Source: a virus. Taken from it: DNA of 54,108 nt. This document shows positions 1 through 7,959 of this stretch, one piece after another. The notes beneath the pieces are model-generated. The model ran no database searches. It worked only from the letters and a program-made list of their open reading frames with translations, and had not been told where the DNA came from. The stretch's first letter is position 1. Every line of letters starts with the position of its first letter. The position numbers were made by a program, and so were the translations under genes. The stretch is taken from positions 1 through 54,108 of IMG/VR virus record IMGVR_UViG_3300043395_001550, one strand, 5' to 3'.

Positions 1-195
1 CACTCCGCGAACAAGTTCTACCCAAACAGGGTGCAACCATTCATTTCTAACGTCAAATGGATTTGAAGGCACGACAACGGGGTTCCATAGTCCAAGTTCA
101 TCATACTCACCGGCAGGGGGTGTTGACTCAACCCATGCGTCATATTTGGCCCTAATGTCATGAATCATAGTAATCAAAGCAGCAAAGATTTCCAT
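1..195 (-). CDS. Hypothetical protein, C-terminus outside window
   Basis: The ATG at 195 opens a frame that runs off the left edge (65 codons seen). It begins MEIFAALITMIHDIRAKYD and is rich in Trp and Pro further on, with no signal peptide or membrane segment. I do not recognise a family. A late promoter match (AATAAATA) ends 22 nt upstream, so expression with the virion genes is inferred; it may be a structural or assembly protein. Confidence 0.6.
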   Translation of the reverse strand, partial: MEIFAALITMIHDIRAKYDAWVESTPPAGEYDELGLWNPVVVPSNPFDVRNEWLHPVWVELVRGV

Positions 196-216
196 ATGTA
201 CCTCTAAGTCTAATGG

Positions 217-224
217 TATTTATT
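217..224 (-). promoter_or_regulatory. T4-type late promoter AATAAATA
   Basis: Reads AATAAATA on the minus strand, 22 nt before the start at 195. It fits the NATAAATA late motif of T4-like cyanophages and the spacing seen at the other late promoters in this window. Confidence 0.55.
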
Positions 225-225
225 T

Positions 226-417
226 TCAAGGTTTATACTTCATTATACTAGGACATTCTGTATAGAATACTCCTTCAACATAACATGATGCTTTCACTTC
301 ACCTTTTCTTTTTGGAAGGGCCTGCTCAAGATGATATCTAATTGGATTGTCAGTCACAACAACTGGAACATCCTGAAGACATCCAAACAATATACAAGCG
401 ATGGGAAGAATAATCAT
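226..417 (-). CDS. Small predicted lipoprotein
   Basis: 63 aa. The hydrophobic N-terminus ends in the lipobox-like LFGC (Cys13), so cleavage and lipidation are predicted, leaving about 50 residues in the periplasm. It lies just after the 646-aa structural gene. Size and lipobox would fit an outer-membrane spanin (Rz1-like) or an exclusion lipoprotein, but no inner-membrane partner is obvious nearby, so function is open. No strong ribosome binding site is visible. Confidence 0.5.
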   Translation of the reverse strand: MIILPIACILFGCLQDVPVVVTDNPIRYHLEQALPKRKGEVKASCYVEGVFYTECPSIMKYKP

Positions 418-435
418 AAAGTTACAATCAACGAA

Positions 436-2376
436 TTAACGGTCTTCTCTTGTATTCAAGACTGCAGCGGCAAATGCTGCTGTTCCATTCACGGTTTTGC
501 AGGCAACTGTGATTGTTTCACCAGGCTGCAATTCAACTCTACCAATAATATCGGTGGATAATTGTTTATCAATTTGTCCGGTTTCACCCATAGATATGGA
601 TTCGAGAATTTGATCGTTATTGGTAACTGTAACCGTTGTTCCCGAAGAATCGTATAGAGAACAAGAATTTGGTGCCCAACTGGAAAATGATGGCGTTCCA
701 CCAAGTAACCCATTTTTAATAAGTGCAAATACACCAGGCTGAGTATGTTTATATGCAACAGACAAATCTGTTAATACAATTACTGATTGATTTGCTCGCC
801 CAGCAAGTGTTGTTGGATTTGAAATACTAAAAATGGACTGATATGATGCCGATCCAGCAGACGATATATTATTCGTATATGAGTATCTATTTCCATGTAG
901 AACTACATCACCCTCAACAAATCCACCAAATGAACTGATTTTTACATGTTTATCGACTGCACTACCAGCAGAAGTTGCAGTTATTGTAATTGGAAATGCC
1001 GGATTGCTGAAAGATGGAATTGTTCTAGAATTTGGAATATCAATAGAATGTACCGTAACAAACGTTGGGTTGTTGCCAGGTTCGGTTACTTCAACATCAA
1101 AAATTAAAGATCCATAACCAAGATATTGCAAACCTATTTGATAGACATTTCCCTTTGTTGGATTCAAAACATATCCAGATGGATTGTTGGAAATGCTTCC
1201 ATCCATTCTATCGCCATTCCATTGTGATTGGGGAATAAACACATCCGATGTCGCGGCACCAGCCCGTGTCTCTACAAATGATCCAGCGGCACTAGTTCCA
1301 GCGAGTGAAAATGTACCAGTCTTATTACCGGCAGATCCAGCAACAAACACCACCGTAGATCCATTTACATGGGATGTCCAACCTGAGTATGTCCCTCTCG
1401 ATATCTCATACGCAGTCCTTAAAGTAGATCCGGAATTGGTTACTGCCGCAGTATGTCCAATTCCAGCAAGTGTCACAGTCAAGCTTTCATCTGTTGTTGA
1501 TCCAGTATTAACTGTAAGTGTTTGTATTTCACGAATGCCATGACTGGAATGAAGAATTCCAAATTGTGTTCCAACATATCCAAAATAGACACCATCTTCA
1601 CCATGCCCCATTCCAGCAAGCAAATAACAACTAGTTACTCCAACGTCATATACTCCAGCAAATCTACAAACCAATCCTTGACCAGCACGATATCTCAACC
1701 TTTCCCGACTCTGAAGTTGTGCATTTGCAAATGTGGTAATTCCAGTAGAAACATCAAACATCGAATTGGTTGTTGTTACAACTCCACTCAACGAGGATGA
1801 AGCAAAAATCTTAACTGTATTAAGTCCATACACACCATCCCTCTGTAGCAAGGGTCGCAGTCGTTCAGTATGAACCGATCCAAAGGGAAGTCTTGGCGAG
1901 TGCATAGCAACCTCAACGTGACCCTCTGGAGTGAGAGGAACTTCTTTATAGGATCCATCACCAACTCTACCACTCAAAACCGATCGTGTGACGTTGGTAT
2001 TATTGTCCTCAACAATATCATCACCAAGTTGTACTGTACTTTCCCCAAAATTCCCCAAAAGAGTTTGTAATCTTAGAGTTGCTTGATTTCCACCATCATT
2101 TTTCAATCTAACACGAAAATAACGATTTAGAACAGAAACTCTGCGGGTTACTTGTGTAGAAGAAGAAACGGAATATGTTAATGTTTTATCCCAATTGGTA
2201 TTATCTGGACCAAAATCAAAATACAACGTACATGCGGTATCGGCATAAACAGAAACTACAACACCAGCATAATCCAACACCTCTGCACCAGTTCCCGTAA
2301 ACGTAGCGGCTGCTGAAAGTGGAGTAGTTGTGCTGTTGGTTGTGGAAACCTTATTTCTGGAACTAAAATACGTCAT
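436..2376 (-). CDS. Virion structural protein (646 aa)
   Basis: Beta-rich, Ser/Thr/Gly-rich sequence with few charged runs, typical of phage fibre or decoration proteins. Residues about 1-110 (with TACTLYFDFGPDNTNWD) look like a small beta-sandwich found at the start of many virion proteins; the rest shows no enzyme motif. An AGAGGAA element precedes the ATG. It follows a 320-aa probable structural gene after 15 nt, and both likely use the late promoter at 3394. I cannot name the virion location. Confidence 0.7.
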   Translation of the reverse strand: MTYFSSRNKVSTTNSTTTPLSAAATFTGTGAEVLDYAGVVVSVYADTACTLYFDFGPDNTNWDKTLTYSVSSSTQVTRRVSVLNRYFRVRLKNDGGNQATLRLQTLLGNFGESTVQLGDDIVEDNNTNVTRSVLSGRVGDGSYKEVPLTPEGHVEVAMHSPRLPFGSVHTERLRPLLQRDGVYGLNTVKIFASSSLSGVVTTTNSMFDVSTGITTFANAQLQSRERLRYRAGQGLVCRFAGVYDVGVTSCYLLAGMGHGEDGVYFGYVGTQFGILHSSHGIREIQTLTVNTGSTTDESLTVTLAGIGHTAAVTNSGSTLRTAYEISRGTYSGWTSHVNGSTVVFVAGSAGNKTGTFSLAGTSAAGSFVETRAGAATSDVFIPQSQWNGDRMDGSISNNPSGYVLNPTKGNVYQIGLQYLGYGSLIFDVEVTEPGNNPTFVTVHSIDIPNSRTIPSFSNPAFPITITATSAGSAVDKHVKISSFGGFVEGDVVLHGNRYSYTNNISSAGSASYQSIFSISNPTTLAGRANQSVIVLTDLSVAYKHTQPGVFALIKNGLLGGTPSFSSWAPNSCSLYDSSGTTVTVTNNDQILESISMGETGQIDKQLSTDIIGRVELQPGETITVACKTVNGTAAFAAAVLNTREDR

Positions 2377-2391
2377 TCTCTGCCATTCCTC

Positions 2392-3354
2392 TTAGATTAG
2401 ATACCAATTGTCCTTAGTTGAATTGTAATGTAGATGCAATGTAGAATTGATGGGCAGAGAAAATGATGAGTAACTTATTCCATCGATTATAAGACTTTTG
2501 CCGTTCCCATCAATTGTAATGTCTGCTGTGTATATATTAGAGATCCAATGACTTTCATTTGAAATTGGGAATAGTGGCATTACAACTGTCGTTGCACTAT
2601 CAACATAAACTATATTCTCAGAAACAGCAACATTATGAGATCCTGCGTCTGCTATTACTGAAGAAATACGCTCAGCAGAAGTGGAGGGAATCCACTTCCC
2701 CTGCGCAGCATTATATACTAACGTATCACCATCTTGTGGTGCAGATGTATTTAGATTTACATCATCAAGTTCTTTAAGGAGAACAGATCCACCGCCACCA
2801 AGAGAACTTAGTTGTGCCTGAACTCTACTTTTGAACAGCGTGTAATCATCGGATAGTTCGTCAATATCATCAAATTTCCTTGTTACTGGAGTTAAAGGAT
2901 CCTTTGCCGAAATAGCATCCTGAATCTTAACAACAGATTCGTAAAGTTTTTCATCTATTTTGTTTTCGGGTTCATCAAAACCATAGTCATCCGCAATATC
3001 ACTTATAATCTTAGAAATATCTTCACATACATGCTTATCGGGTATTGTATAAAGTGGTGTCGAATTTATATTATTTCTATGTAATTCTGGAACTGGATCT
3101 GGAGTTGTGTTCGGAGTAGTTGATTTTTTGATAGAAAGTGATTTATATTTACTAAGATATTCATCAATAGAGTGCCCCTCAACAACAGCATTATTGGATT
3201 TATTACTTTTTACAATATCACTATAGATGTCATACTCTTTGGGTGCAGCACTTTTAATGCGGCCATGGTCAGGTGTGTTTTTGGTTTTTTTCTTATTTTG
3301 TGATGCAATCTTCCGATAAGATTCTGCAATATTTTGAAGATCTCCAGCATCCAT
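2392..3354 (-). CDS. Fibre-like structural protein (320 aa)
   Basis: The N-terminal 130 residues are Lys/Ser-rich and look disordered. From about residue 195 the protein carries the linker module LKELDDVNLNTSAPQDGDTL followed by a W-I-P-S-T motif; this LDDVxL...DGxxLxYxxxxxKWxP pattern is common in phage fibre and neck proteins. The C-terminal 100 residues form a beta-rich head-like domain. A late promoter (GATAAATA, 3394-3401) lies 40 nt upstream. Likely a minor fibre; position in the virion unknown. Confidence 0.65.
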   Translation of the reverse strand: MDAGDLQNIAESYRKIASQNKKKTKNTPDHGRIKSAAPKEYDIYSDIVKSNKSNNAVVEGHSIDEYLSKYKSLSIKKSTTPNTTPDPVPELHRNNINSTPLYTIPDKHVCEDISKIISDIADDYGFDEPENKIDEKLYESVVKIQDAISAKDPLTPVTRKFDDIDELSDDYTLFKSRVQAQLSSLGGGGSVLLKELDDVNLNTSAPQDGDTLVYNAAQGKWIPSTSAERISSVIADAGSHNVAVSENIVYVDSATTVVMPLFPISNESHWISNIYTADITIDGNGKSLIIDGISYSSFSLPINSTLHLHYNSTKDNWYLI

Positions 3355-3393
3355 AATTCACACACTCTGAATTTACCCATAGACCGTATTACT

Positions 3394-3401
3394 TATTTAT
3401 C
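3394..3401 (-). promoter_or_regulatory. T4-type late promoter GATAAATA
   Basis: Minus-strand GATAAATA, 40 nt ahead of the start at 3354 and overlapping the stop of the preceding gene (3400). Expected to be read by host RNA polymerase with phage late factors, including gp33 encoded at 43.7 kb. Confidence 0.55.
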
Positions 3402-4077
3402 ATAGAAGATCGCCATGAACCAAACACATCTTAGAAATCCAACGCTCATTATTGGGTAGATTCTGGTTTAGAAGTGTAGGACAGCTGCACCCAAATTCTC
3501 CTGTACCGGGGGAGATTTTCCACTTGTCTCCACCCCATGCTCGCACAGGATCATTTGTACGAATTCGAATATATCCCTCCTCATTCATAGGAATATCATC
3601 TGGGTCATTCACATATTCTATAGAATACGACGACTGTTCATTCTTGGCAAGAAAGGGTTCCGCATTTTTCATGTCCTGAAGAACCTCAAGACTTGCCCTA
3701 AGTTCATCATTCTCCGCTTGAAGGGCAGCAACCTGCTCCCGTAGTGGTTGAATCGTATCACCAAACTGATCAACAAAGTCATTCACCAGAGTAGGAAGAT
3801 CTTCACTCAACACAAGATCATTATTTTCAGCAACTTCCCGCATCATCTTCTCATCGCGGAATTCATTAAATGCCAACTCTGCTGCTCCATCCATGATCAC
3901 ACGATCACTAAATCCAACAGCACGAAGAAATGACTGAAACAGAGTAAAGTATTGATGAACATTCATGTCATCACGTGGAGCACTAACTCGCACAGTTTGA
4001 TTATCAACCCCACCACCATATGACGTTGGTAGGTCATCCTCAACATGATAAACAAACTCAACCAATTGCTTGGGCAT
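3400..4077 (-). CDS. Hypothetical protein with central coiled coil (225 aa)
   Basis: The ATG at 4077 is chosen because AGGAG sits just upstream; an in-frame extension to 4113 has no such site. Starts MPKQLVEFVYHVEDDLP. Residues about 105-140 form a Leu/Glu-rich heptad stretch (coiled coil). The C-terminal part has Cys residues (FGCSCPTLL and MCLVHGD) that might bind metal. A TATAAT box at 4102-4107 could be a promoter -10 without a good -35. Family not recognised. Confidence 0.65.
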   Translation of the reverse strand: MPKQLVEFVYHVEDDLPTSYGGGVDNQTVRVSAPRDDMNVHQYFTLFQSFLRAVGFSDRVIMDGAAELAFNEFRDEKMMREVAENNDLVLSEDLPTLVNDFVDQFGDTIQPLREQVAALQAENDELRASLEVLQDMKNAEPFLAKNEQSSYSIEYVNDPDDIPMNEEGYIRIRTNDPVRAWGGDKWKISPGTGEFGCSCPTLLNQNLPNNERWISKMCLVHGDLL

Positions 4078-4155
4078 GGATTTTCTCCTGTTCATAATAT
4101 GATTATACACCAACCTAATGTCCTGCCGCAGGTTGATGTGACACTTCTTAAACTG

Positions 4156-4386
4156 TCAGGGTAGGATGCCGTAGGAAGATCCAAGGTCTTCAACATCCAG
4201 TCTTGTATATCTAGAGCGTATTTGAAGATCTGTTTCAATCCAGAAGTTTATAGATGCGTGATAATTTTCATTTCCAGGTTTAGTTACTCCAACCCAATAG
4301 TGTTGGGATCCAAGTTTTTCAACTCTCACATCAACATTCTTGAAGAATGCTATGGAAAAATCACTCTTTTCCTCAAAGTTGGACAT
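4156..4386 (-). CDS. Hypothetical protein (76 aa)
   Basis: Soluble, mixed composition, start MSNFEEKSDFSIAFFKN. GGAG lies about 10 nt before the ATG. Begins a dense run of small minus-strand genes. No recognisable domain. Between it and the coiled-coil gene (4078-4155) there is only an imperfect hairpin around 4120-4137 with a long loop. Confidence 0.55.
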   Translation of the reverse strand: MSNFEEKSDFSIAFFKNVDVRVEKLGSQHYWVGVTKPGNENYHASINFWIETDLQIRSRYTRLDVEDLGSSYGILP

Positions 4387-4408
4387 TACCTTGCTCCAAA
4401 TGGATTAC

Positions 4409-4546
4409 TTAGTCGTCGTCTCTACCATGTACTCTTCCAATTATATAACCAGCATATGCTCCACCCATAAAGAATACAAGAACATATGCAATATTGACAA
4501 GAATCTTAATAACTTCTGTTAAGATAAATTCGAATTCGCTCTGCAT
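4409..4546 (-). CDS. Small membrane protein (45 aa)
   Basis: Short gene encoding an acidic N-terminus (MQSEFEFILTEVIKI), one hydrophobic helix of about 22 residues (VNIAYVLVFFMGGAYAGYII) and a charged C-terminus ending RDDD. Fits a single-pass inner-membrane protein. It starts 5 nt past the glutaredoxin stop and ends 22 nt before the next start. Only a weak GGTGA ribosome site. Function unknown; the membrane segment and tight packing support it being real. Confidence 0.55.
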   Translation of the reverse strand: MQSEFEFILTEVIKILVNIAYVLVFFMGGAYAGYIIGRVHGRDDD

Positions 4547-4551
4547 CACAT

Positions 4552-4800
4552 TCACCGAATTAGTTGAACTTTCTTCATGTACTGTAAAGTTTCTTTCAAA
4601 CTACCAATATGCTCACCATCAATTGTCACTTGTGGATACACAGCATCTTTACCAAATTCAGCACGAAACTGGCGATCACTAAAATCAATACCAAGTTCAT
4701 ACTCCAGATATTCTCCACCCAGACTTTGCAGAAGCATACGAATACGCTCACACTCTTGTCCACCATCACTATAAAGAACTGCTGTAAGTTTCTCAGTCAC
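4552..4800 (-). CDS. grx: Glutaredoxin-like protein lacking the first active-site Cys
   Basis: 82 aa, thioredoxin fold. I start it at GTG 4800 because AGGAGG lies 5-6 nt upstream; the ATG at 4842 has no ribosome site and would overlap the preceding gene. Glutaredoxin features are the beta1 LTAVLYS, the cis-Pro YPQV, and GSLKETLQYM for glutathione contact. Where CPYC is expected the sequence is GQEC: only the second Cys (residue 17) remains, and it is the only Cys in the protein. Classical dithiol chemistry is therefore unlikely; a glutathione-binding or modified redox role is inferred. A normal CGYC paralog is at 49529-49771. Confidence 0.85.
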   Translation of the reverse strand: MTEKLTAVLYSDGGQECERIRMLLQSLGGEYLEYELGIDFSDRQFRAEFGKDAVYPQVTIDGEHIGSLKETLQYMKKVQLIR

Positions 4801-4819
4801 GCTGCCTCCTGTAACATTT

Positions 4820-5137
4820 TCAATCTCTGGTTCTCCAATCATCCGGTTTGTCGCGCCGAAACCAATCAACAATCTCATCGGCACTTGAGAACCCTGTTCT
4901 GTGATTGGATGGATCCGGGTCTCCTAGTCCCATCCTATTCATAAAATCATCCATACTACCTTCCTGCATATTAGGATTTGCAGCATGACGACGGGCCCTT
5001 CTGAGCATTTCTCTGGCACTAGTATTTGCCTGGCCAAGCTTTTCTGCCCAGATCATATCTTCAAGTTTAACTTCTTCGTTATTTGCAATATTATCGCAAA
5101 TACCCTCTAACCTTAATCTATATTGTGTGGATAACAT
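4820..5137 (-). CDS. Conserved cyanophage-type hypothetical protein (105 aa)
   Basis: Mostly helical, charged: an N-terminal helix (LSTQYRLRLEGICDNIANNE), a conserved-looking LEDMIWAEKLGQANTSAREM segment, then an Arg-rich helix and an acidic C-terminus ending in WFRRDKPDDW. From memory, similar proteins sit beside glutaredoxin genes in cyanomyoviruses. The stop is 19 nt before the glutaredoxin GTG, so its tail carries that gene's ribosome site. Function unknown. Confidence 0.7.
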   Translation of the reverse strand: MLSTQYRLRLEGICDNIANNEEVKLEDMIWAEKLGQANTSAREMLRRARRHAANPNMQEGSMDDFMNRMGLGDPDPSNHRTGFSSADEIVDWFRRDKPDDWRTRD

Positions 5138-5138
5138 A

Positions 5139-5336
5139 TTACTCTTCGGAGAGATAGTGTTCTAATTGATTAATTCTTTGAAATTCAGAGTGTGCAATCT
5201 CCGATCTTTCATGTAAAATGTCACGAATATCCTGCATAATAATGTGGTTTTCAACATATTCGTCAAGATACTTGTCTAATGCTTCTTTCAAGTATCTTTT
5301 TCTGTGCCACTCCGGGCTATACGGTCTATAGGTCAT
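5139..5336 (-). CDS. Small helical protein (65 aa)
   Basis: ATG 5336 is chosen; a TTG five codons upstream is possible but would overlap the previous stop. Begins MTYRPYSPEWHRKRYLKEAL and is entirely charged and helical. The stop TAA is followed after 1 nt by the next ATG. No ribosome site visible, so translational coupling to the upstream membrane protein (11-nt gap) is likely. Function unknown. Confidence 0.55.
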   Translation of the reverse strand: MTYRPYSPEWHRKRYLKEALDKYLDEYVENHIIMQDIRDILHERSEIAHSEFQRINQLEHYLSEE

Positions 5337-5347
5337 AATAAAGTAAG

Positions 5348-5599
5348 TCAATCATCACATGTATTATACATCGTATGAAGTTCTTTTGCCATATCATTAT
5401 ATTTCCTATCCAAATGCCACTTTACAAATGGATTCCTAGGATTATGTTGAATGTGCCACATCATCATAAACCAGCGACGCTGAACAGTCAGTTTCGCATT
5501 TGCTAGGGTCAACAGAAAAAACTGCGCAATCGATTGGTCTGTCACAATAAAATAACCGATTACGGCAAATACTGCCAACCAAATGTAAAATTGAATCAT
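5348..5599 (-). CDS. Small inner-membrane protein (83 aa)
   Basis: Starts MIQFYIWLAVFAVIGYFIV, a single N-terminal transmembrane helix, followed by a basic, Trp/Met-rich segment and HNPRNPFVKWHLDR. Proteins with this same opening recur in cyanomyoviruses (recalled, not searched). ATGA overlap with the preceding gene shows coupling. Function unknown; the basic half would face the cytoplasm or DNA. Confidence 0.65.
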   Translation of the reverse strand: MIQFYIWLAVFAVIGYFIVTDQSIAQFFLLTLANAKLTVQRRWFMMMWHIQHNPRNPFVKWHLDRKYNDMAKELHTMYNTCDD

Positions 5600-5760
5600 C
5601 CTTGTAATTTTCCTTTTAGATACGCTAATAGATCATCACGAATATCATTTAATTCAGACTCACACCCATTTTCCTTGGAAAGAATTCGAATTCTTTCATG
5701 CCTATCCCAAAGGTCCTCAATCATGAGGTAAATCGCTTCTTGTTCTTTAGTAGTTACCAT
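5596..5760 (-). CDS. Small hypothetical protein (54 aa)
   Basis: ATG 5760 is preferred over an upstream in-frame Met because GGAG lies 8 nt before it. Starts MVTTKEQEAIYLMIEDLWDR; helical and charged. Its first 14 nt overlap the end of the previous gene and its stop overlaps the next ATG (ATGA). Unknown function. Confidence 0.5.
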   Translation of the reverse strand: MVTTKEQEAIYLMIEDLWDRHERIRILSKENGCESELNDIRDDLLAYLKGKLQG

Positions 5761-5938
5761 CTTTGGTCTCCACGTTGGTGCAATTTGGAAAACTGTCATT
5801 TAAAGTTACAATAAGGTCACGTTTTTGATCAAGTGTCACATTATCATTAATTTGAATTCGATTGATAATGGTAGACAATTCTTGACATGATATATTAAAT
5901 GGTGCAATCGCCAATAAGATTAAAACTGAGTGAATCAT
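5747..5938 (-). CDS. Small secreted protein (63 aa)
   Basis: N-terminal MIHSVLILLAIAPFNISC looks like a signal peptide; the Cys at 18 is a poor lipobox. The mature part is about 45 residues with one further Cys. It sits next to another small exported protein (5963-6217), so the pair may act in the envelope. No family recognised. Confidence 0.5.
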   Translation of the reverse strand: MIHSVLILLAIAPFNISCQELSTIINRIQINDNVTLDQKRDLIVTLNDSFPNCTNVETKDGNY

Positions 5939-5962
5939 GATTAAACTCCACGCAATATTTAG

Positions 5963-6217
5963 TTAATCAAGCACACCATTCACATCTCTCATTAGAATCA
6001 TACAATCAACGAAATCCTGCCACTTTTTAGTTTCAACTGTAGTTGTTTTATAGGGAACACCAGAAAGTAGGGCACAAACCCGATTTGCATTAAACTTCAC
6101 AATCCTAACCTCTGCGGTCGGATTTACATACTCAGTCCCAGATGCACTCTGACCGAGATAGTCTACACTACCCGACAGCAAAGGCACAAATGCAAGAGTC
6201 AGGTTAAACAATTTCAT
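5963..6217 (-). CDS. Small exported protein (84 aa)
   Basis: MKLFNLTLAFVPLLSGSVDY gives a signal peptide with likely cleavage near residue 18-24. The mature part has two Cys residues (RVCALL and VDCMIL) about 25 apart that could form a disulfide. ATGA overlap with the preceding gene. Unknown function; export to the periplasm is inferred. Confidence 0.55.
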   Translation of the reverse strand: MKLFNLTLAFVPLLSGSVDYLGQSASGTEYVNPTAEVRIVKFNANRVCALLSGVPYKTTTVETKKWQDFVDCMILMRDVNGVLD

Positions 6218-6414
6218 TTAATGATGCTCCAATCTTTATCTCCGGATTTATCAACCCAGAAAGAATGTTTTCCATTAATAGATGTCAAATACATCTTGGA
6301 ACCCACTTCTTTTTCTATTATACATGAATGCAGACGAAACATGTAGTCTTCAAAATAAATCGTAGCCTCCTCCGTCAGGGGAATGACTTGAGCAAACTTT
6401 TTCTTTTTGGTCAT
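6214..6414 (-). CDS. Small hypothetical protein (66 aa)
   Basis: Basic N-terminus (MTKKKKFAQVIPLTEEATIY) and beta-rich remainder ending WVDKSGDKDWSIIK. Coupled by ATGA to the exported protein gene downstream. The 66 nt upstream (6415-6480) contain no clear gene or promoter. No family recognised. Confidence 0.55.
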   Translation of the reverse strand: MTKKKKFAQVIPLTEEATIYFEDYMFRLHSCIIEKEVGSKMYLTSINGKHSFWVDKSGDKDWSIIK

Positions 6415-6480
6415 AGATTCATTCTTGATAATACCATGATAGACATTTTCCTGAGTGATGGGGAAATGGGAGGACAGTTC

Positions 6481-6702
6481 TCAATCTGGCACAAAGACCG
6501 TACCAGTCTTGGGAAGTTCCCGATGCTTCTTAATAAATTTTTTCGCTTGAAGTTCCGTGTTCACAGTTTCAAGTTGTTGTCCATCAAAGATGATCATGTA
6601 CTGCTTCTTTCCAAAAGGAACTGCAGCGTATCCGTCTTTAGTCACAAATCCCTTTGCAGATCCGTGATAGAAGTTGTAAGCATCGCGATAAACATCTGCC
6701 AT
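6481..6702 (-). CDS. Small hypothetical protein (73 aa)
   Basis: ATG 6702 begins MADVYRDAYNFYHGSAKG; it falls 1 nt after the prs stop, which suggests coupled translation. Contains a beta-rich KKQYMIIFDGQQLETV stretch. Function unknown; co-transcribed with prs. Confidence 0.55.
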   Translation of the reverse strand: MADVYRDAYNFYHGSAKGFVTKDGYAAVPFGKKQYMIIFDGQQLETVNTELQAKKFIKKHRELPKTGTVFVPD

Positions 6703-6703
6703 T

Positions 6704-7663
6704 TTAGTTGTCAAACATACTACTCATAGAAACCTCTTGATGAATTCTAGAAATTCCTTCACCAAGAACATTTGAAATTGACAGCACCTGTAAATTGCTG
6801 AAATTCTTTTCGACCGGGACTGGAAGAGTGTTTGTAACAATCACTTCTTCAAATACTCCAGGAATAGACAGTCTTTCGGATGCTGGATACGAAAATACTG
6901 GATGTGTTGCACACGCTAGAACTTTCGTGGCACCTCTTTCCCGCAATAGTTTTGCTGCTGCAGAGATTGTTCCTCCCGTATCAATCATGTCATCGACCAG
7001 AATTGCCACACGATCCCTTACATCACCAATCACAGTCAGAGACTCTACGATGTTGTGTCCAGGACGACGTTTATCTACAATTGCAAGTGGAGCATTATTA
7101 AGAATCTTGCTGAAAGAACGTGCTCTTGCAACACCACCCACATCGGGAGATACTACCACAATATTATCTAAATCAGATTCATATTTGGTCTTAATGTATC
7201 GTGCAATTGTGGGTGCTCCATATGTATTATCACAGGGAATATCAAAGTATCCCTGTAACTGAGCAGAGTGAAGGTCCATCGAAACAACACGATCCGCTCC
7301 AGATGAGGTAAGAATGTTGGCAACCAGTTTAGCAGCAATCGATTCTCTTCCTGCTGCCTTTCTGTCAGATCGAGCATAACCAAAGTAAGGAATGACTGCG
7401 GTAATTTCTTTCGCAGATGCCCTACGGCAAGCATCAATCAAGATCAACAATTCCATCAAATTGCTATTAGCAGGAGAGCAAGTTGATTGAACAATAAAAA
7501 CGTTGCAACCACGAACTGCGGAATTCACCTGAACATATGTTTCACCATCAGCAAATGTTTTGATGATTCTGGGAGTCAGTTCAACATTCAAGTACCGCGC
7601 AATTTCTTGCGAAAGTTCTACACTTGCGGTTCCACTAATCAGGCGAAACTTATCATTAATCAT
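6704..7663 (-). CDS. prs: Ribose-phosphate pyrophosphokinase (PRPP synthetase)
   Basis: 319 aa, normal length for a class I enzyme making PRPP from ribose-5-phosphate and ATP. Motifs: PYFGYARSDRK (92-102), the RPPK signature region VVSMDLHSAQLQGYFD (126-141), SPDVGGVARAR (172-182), and the PRPP-binding loop LVDDMIDTGGT (222-232). ATG 7663 is chosen for the family start MINDKFRLISG and an upstream GGAG; longer in-frame starts add unrelated sequence. PRPP feeds purine, pyrimidine and NAD synthesis. It lies near a LOG-family gene (8129-8680) that could supply ribose-5-phosphate. Confidence 0.93.
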   Translation of the reverse strand: MINDKFRLISGTASVELSQEIARYLNVELTPRIIKTFADGETYVQVNSAVRGCNVFIVQSTCSPANSNLMELLILIDACRRASAKEITAVIPYFGYARSDRKAAGRESIAAKLVANILTSSGADRVVSMDLHSAQLQGYFDIPCDNTYGAPTIARYIKTKYESDLDNIVVVSPDVGGVARARSFSKILNNAPLAIVDKRRPGHNIVESLTVIGDVRDRVAILVDDMIDTGGTISAAAKLLRERGATKVLACATHPVFSYPASERLSIPGVFEEVIVTNTLPVPVEKNFSNLQVLSISNVLGEGISRIHQEVSMSSMFDN

Positions 7664-7756
7664 GAATTCACATCTCCATTTACATTTTACCAAAAGGGCG
7701 TCATCTGAGTGCGGTCCAGGACCTTTGCCCCGTTCCACTCAAAAATCACGAAAAAC

Positions 7757-7891
7757 TCAATTTTCGCCCCTGTCCTCATCAGGGTTTTCGGCGCTGCGTT
7801 CTGCAACAGTCTCCTCATGTCCCAGCACCTGCCCTGAAATGGCAAGTTCAAGAACCTCATCAGAAAACAGAAAATCCAAGGGAATCGGCAT
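7757..7891 (-). CDS. Small acidic hypothetical protein (44 aa)
   Basis: Starts MPIPLDFLFSDEVLELAIS and ends in a Glu/Asp-rich tail. It lies between a terminator (7927-7949) and prs. It is more GC-rich than its neighbours. A TATACT box 20-30 nt upstream could be its promoter -10. Real coding is plausible but not certain. Confidence 0.45.
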   Translation of the reverse strand: MPIPLDFLFSDEVLELAISGQVLGHEETVAERSAENPDEDRGEN

Positions 7892-7926
7892 GATTTAAAT
7901 CTCACATGTAAGAACAGTATATAGAC

Positions 7927-7949
7927 AAAAGAGGGGAGTGAATCCCCTC
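7927..7949 (-). terminator. Intrinsic terminator
   Basis: Minus strand: GAGGGG, 7-nt loop ATTCACT, CCCCTC, then TTTT. It ends the LOG-containing transcript. Just downstream is GTC-TATATACTG, a promoter-like -10, as at the terminator near 46.9 kb. Confidence 0.7.
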
Positions 7950-7959
7950 ATGTGACAGT

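Noticed and set aside
6415-6480. Short leader peptide frame (11 codons) before the 66-aa gene
   Set aside because: Too short, no ribosome site, and no attenuator structure nearby.
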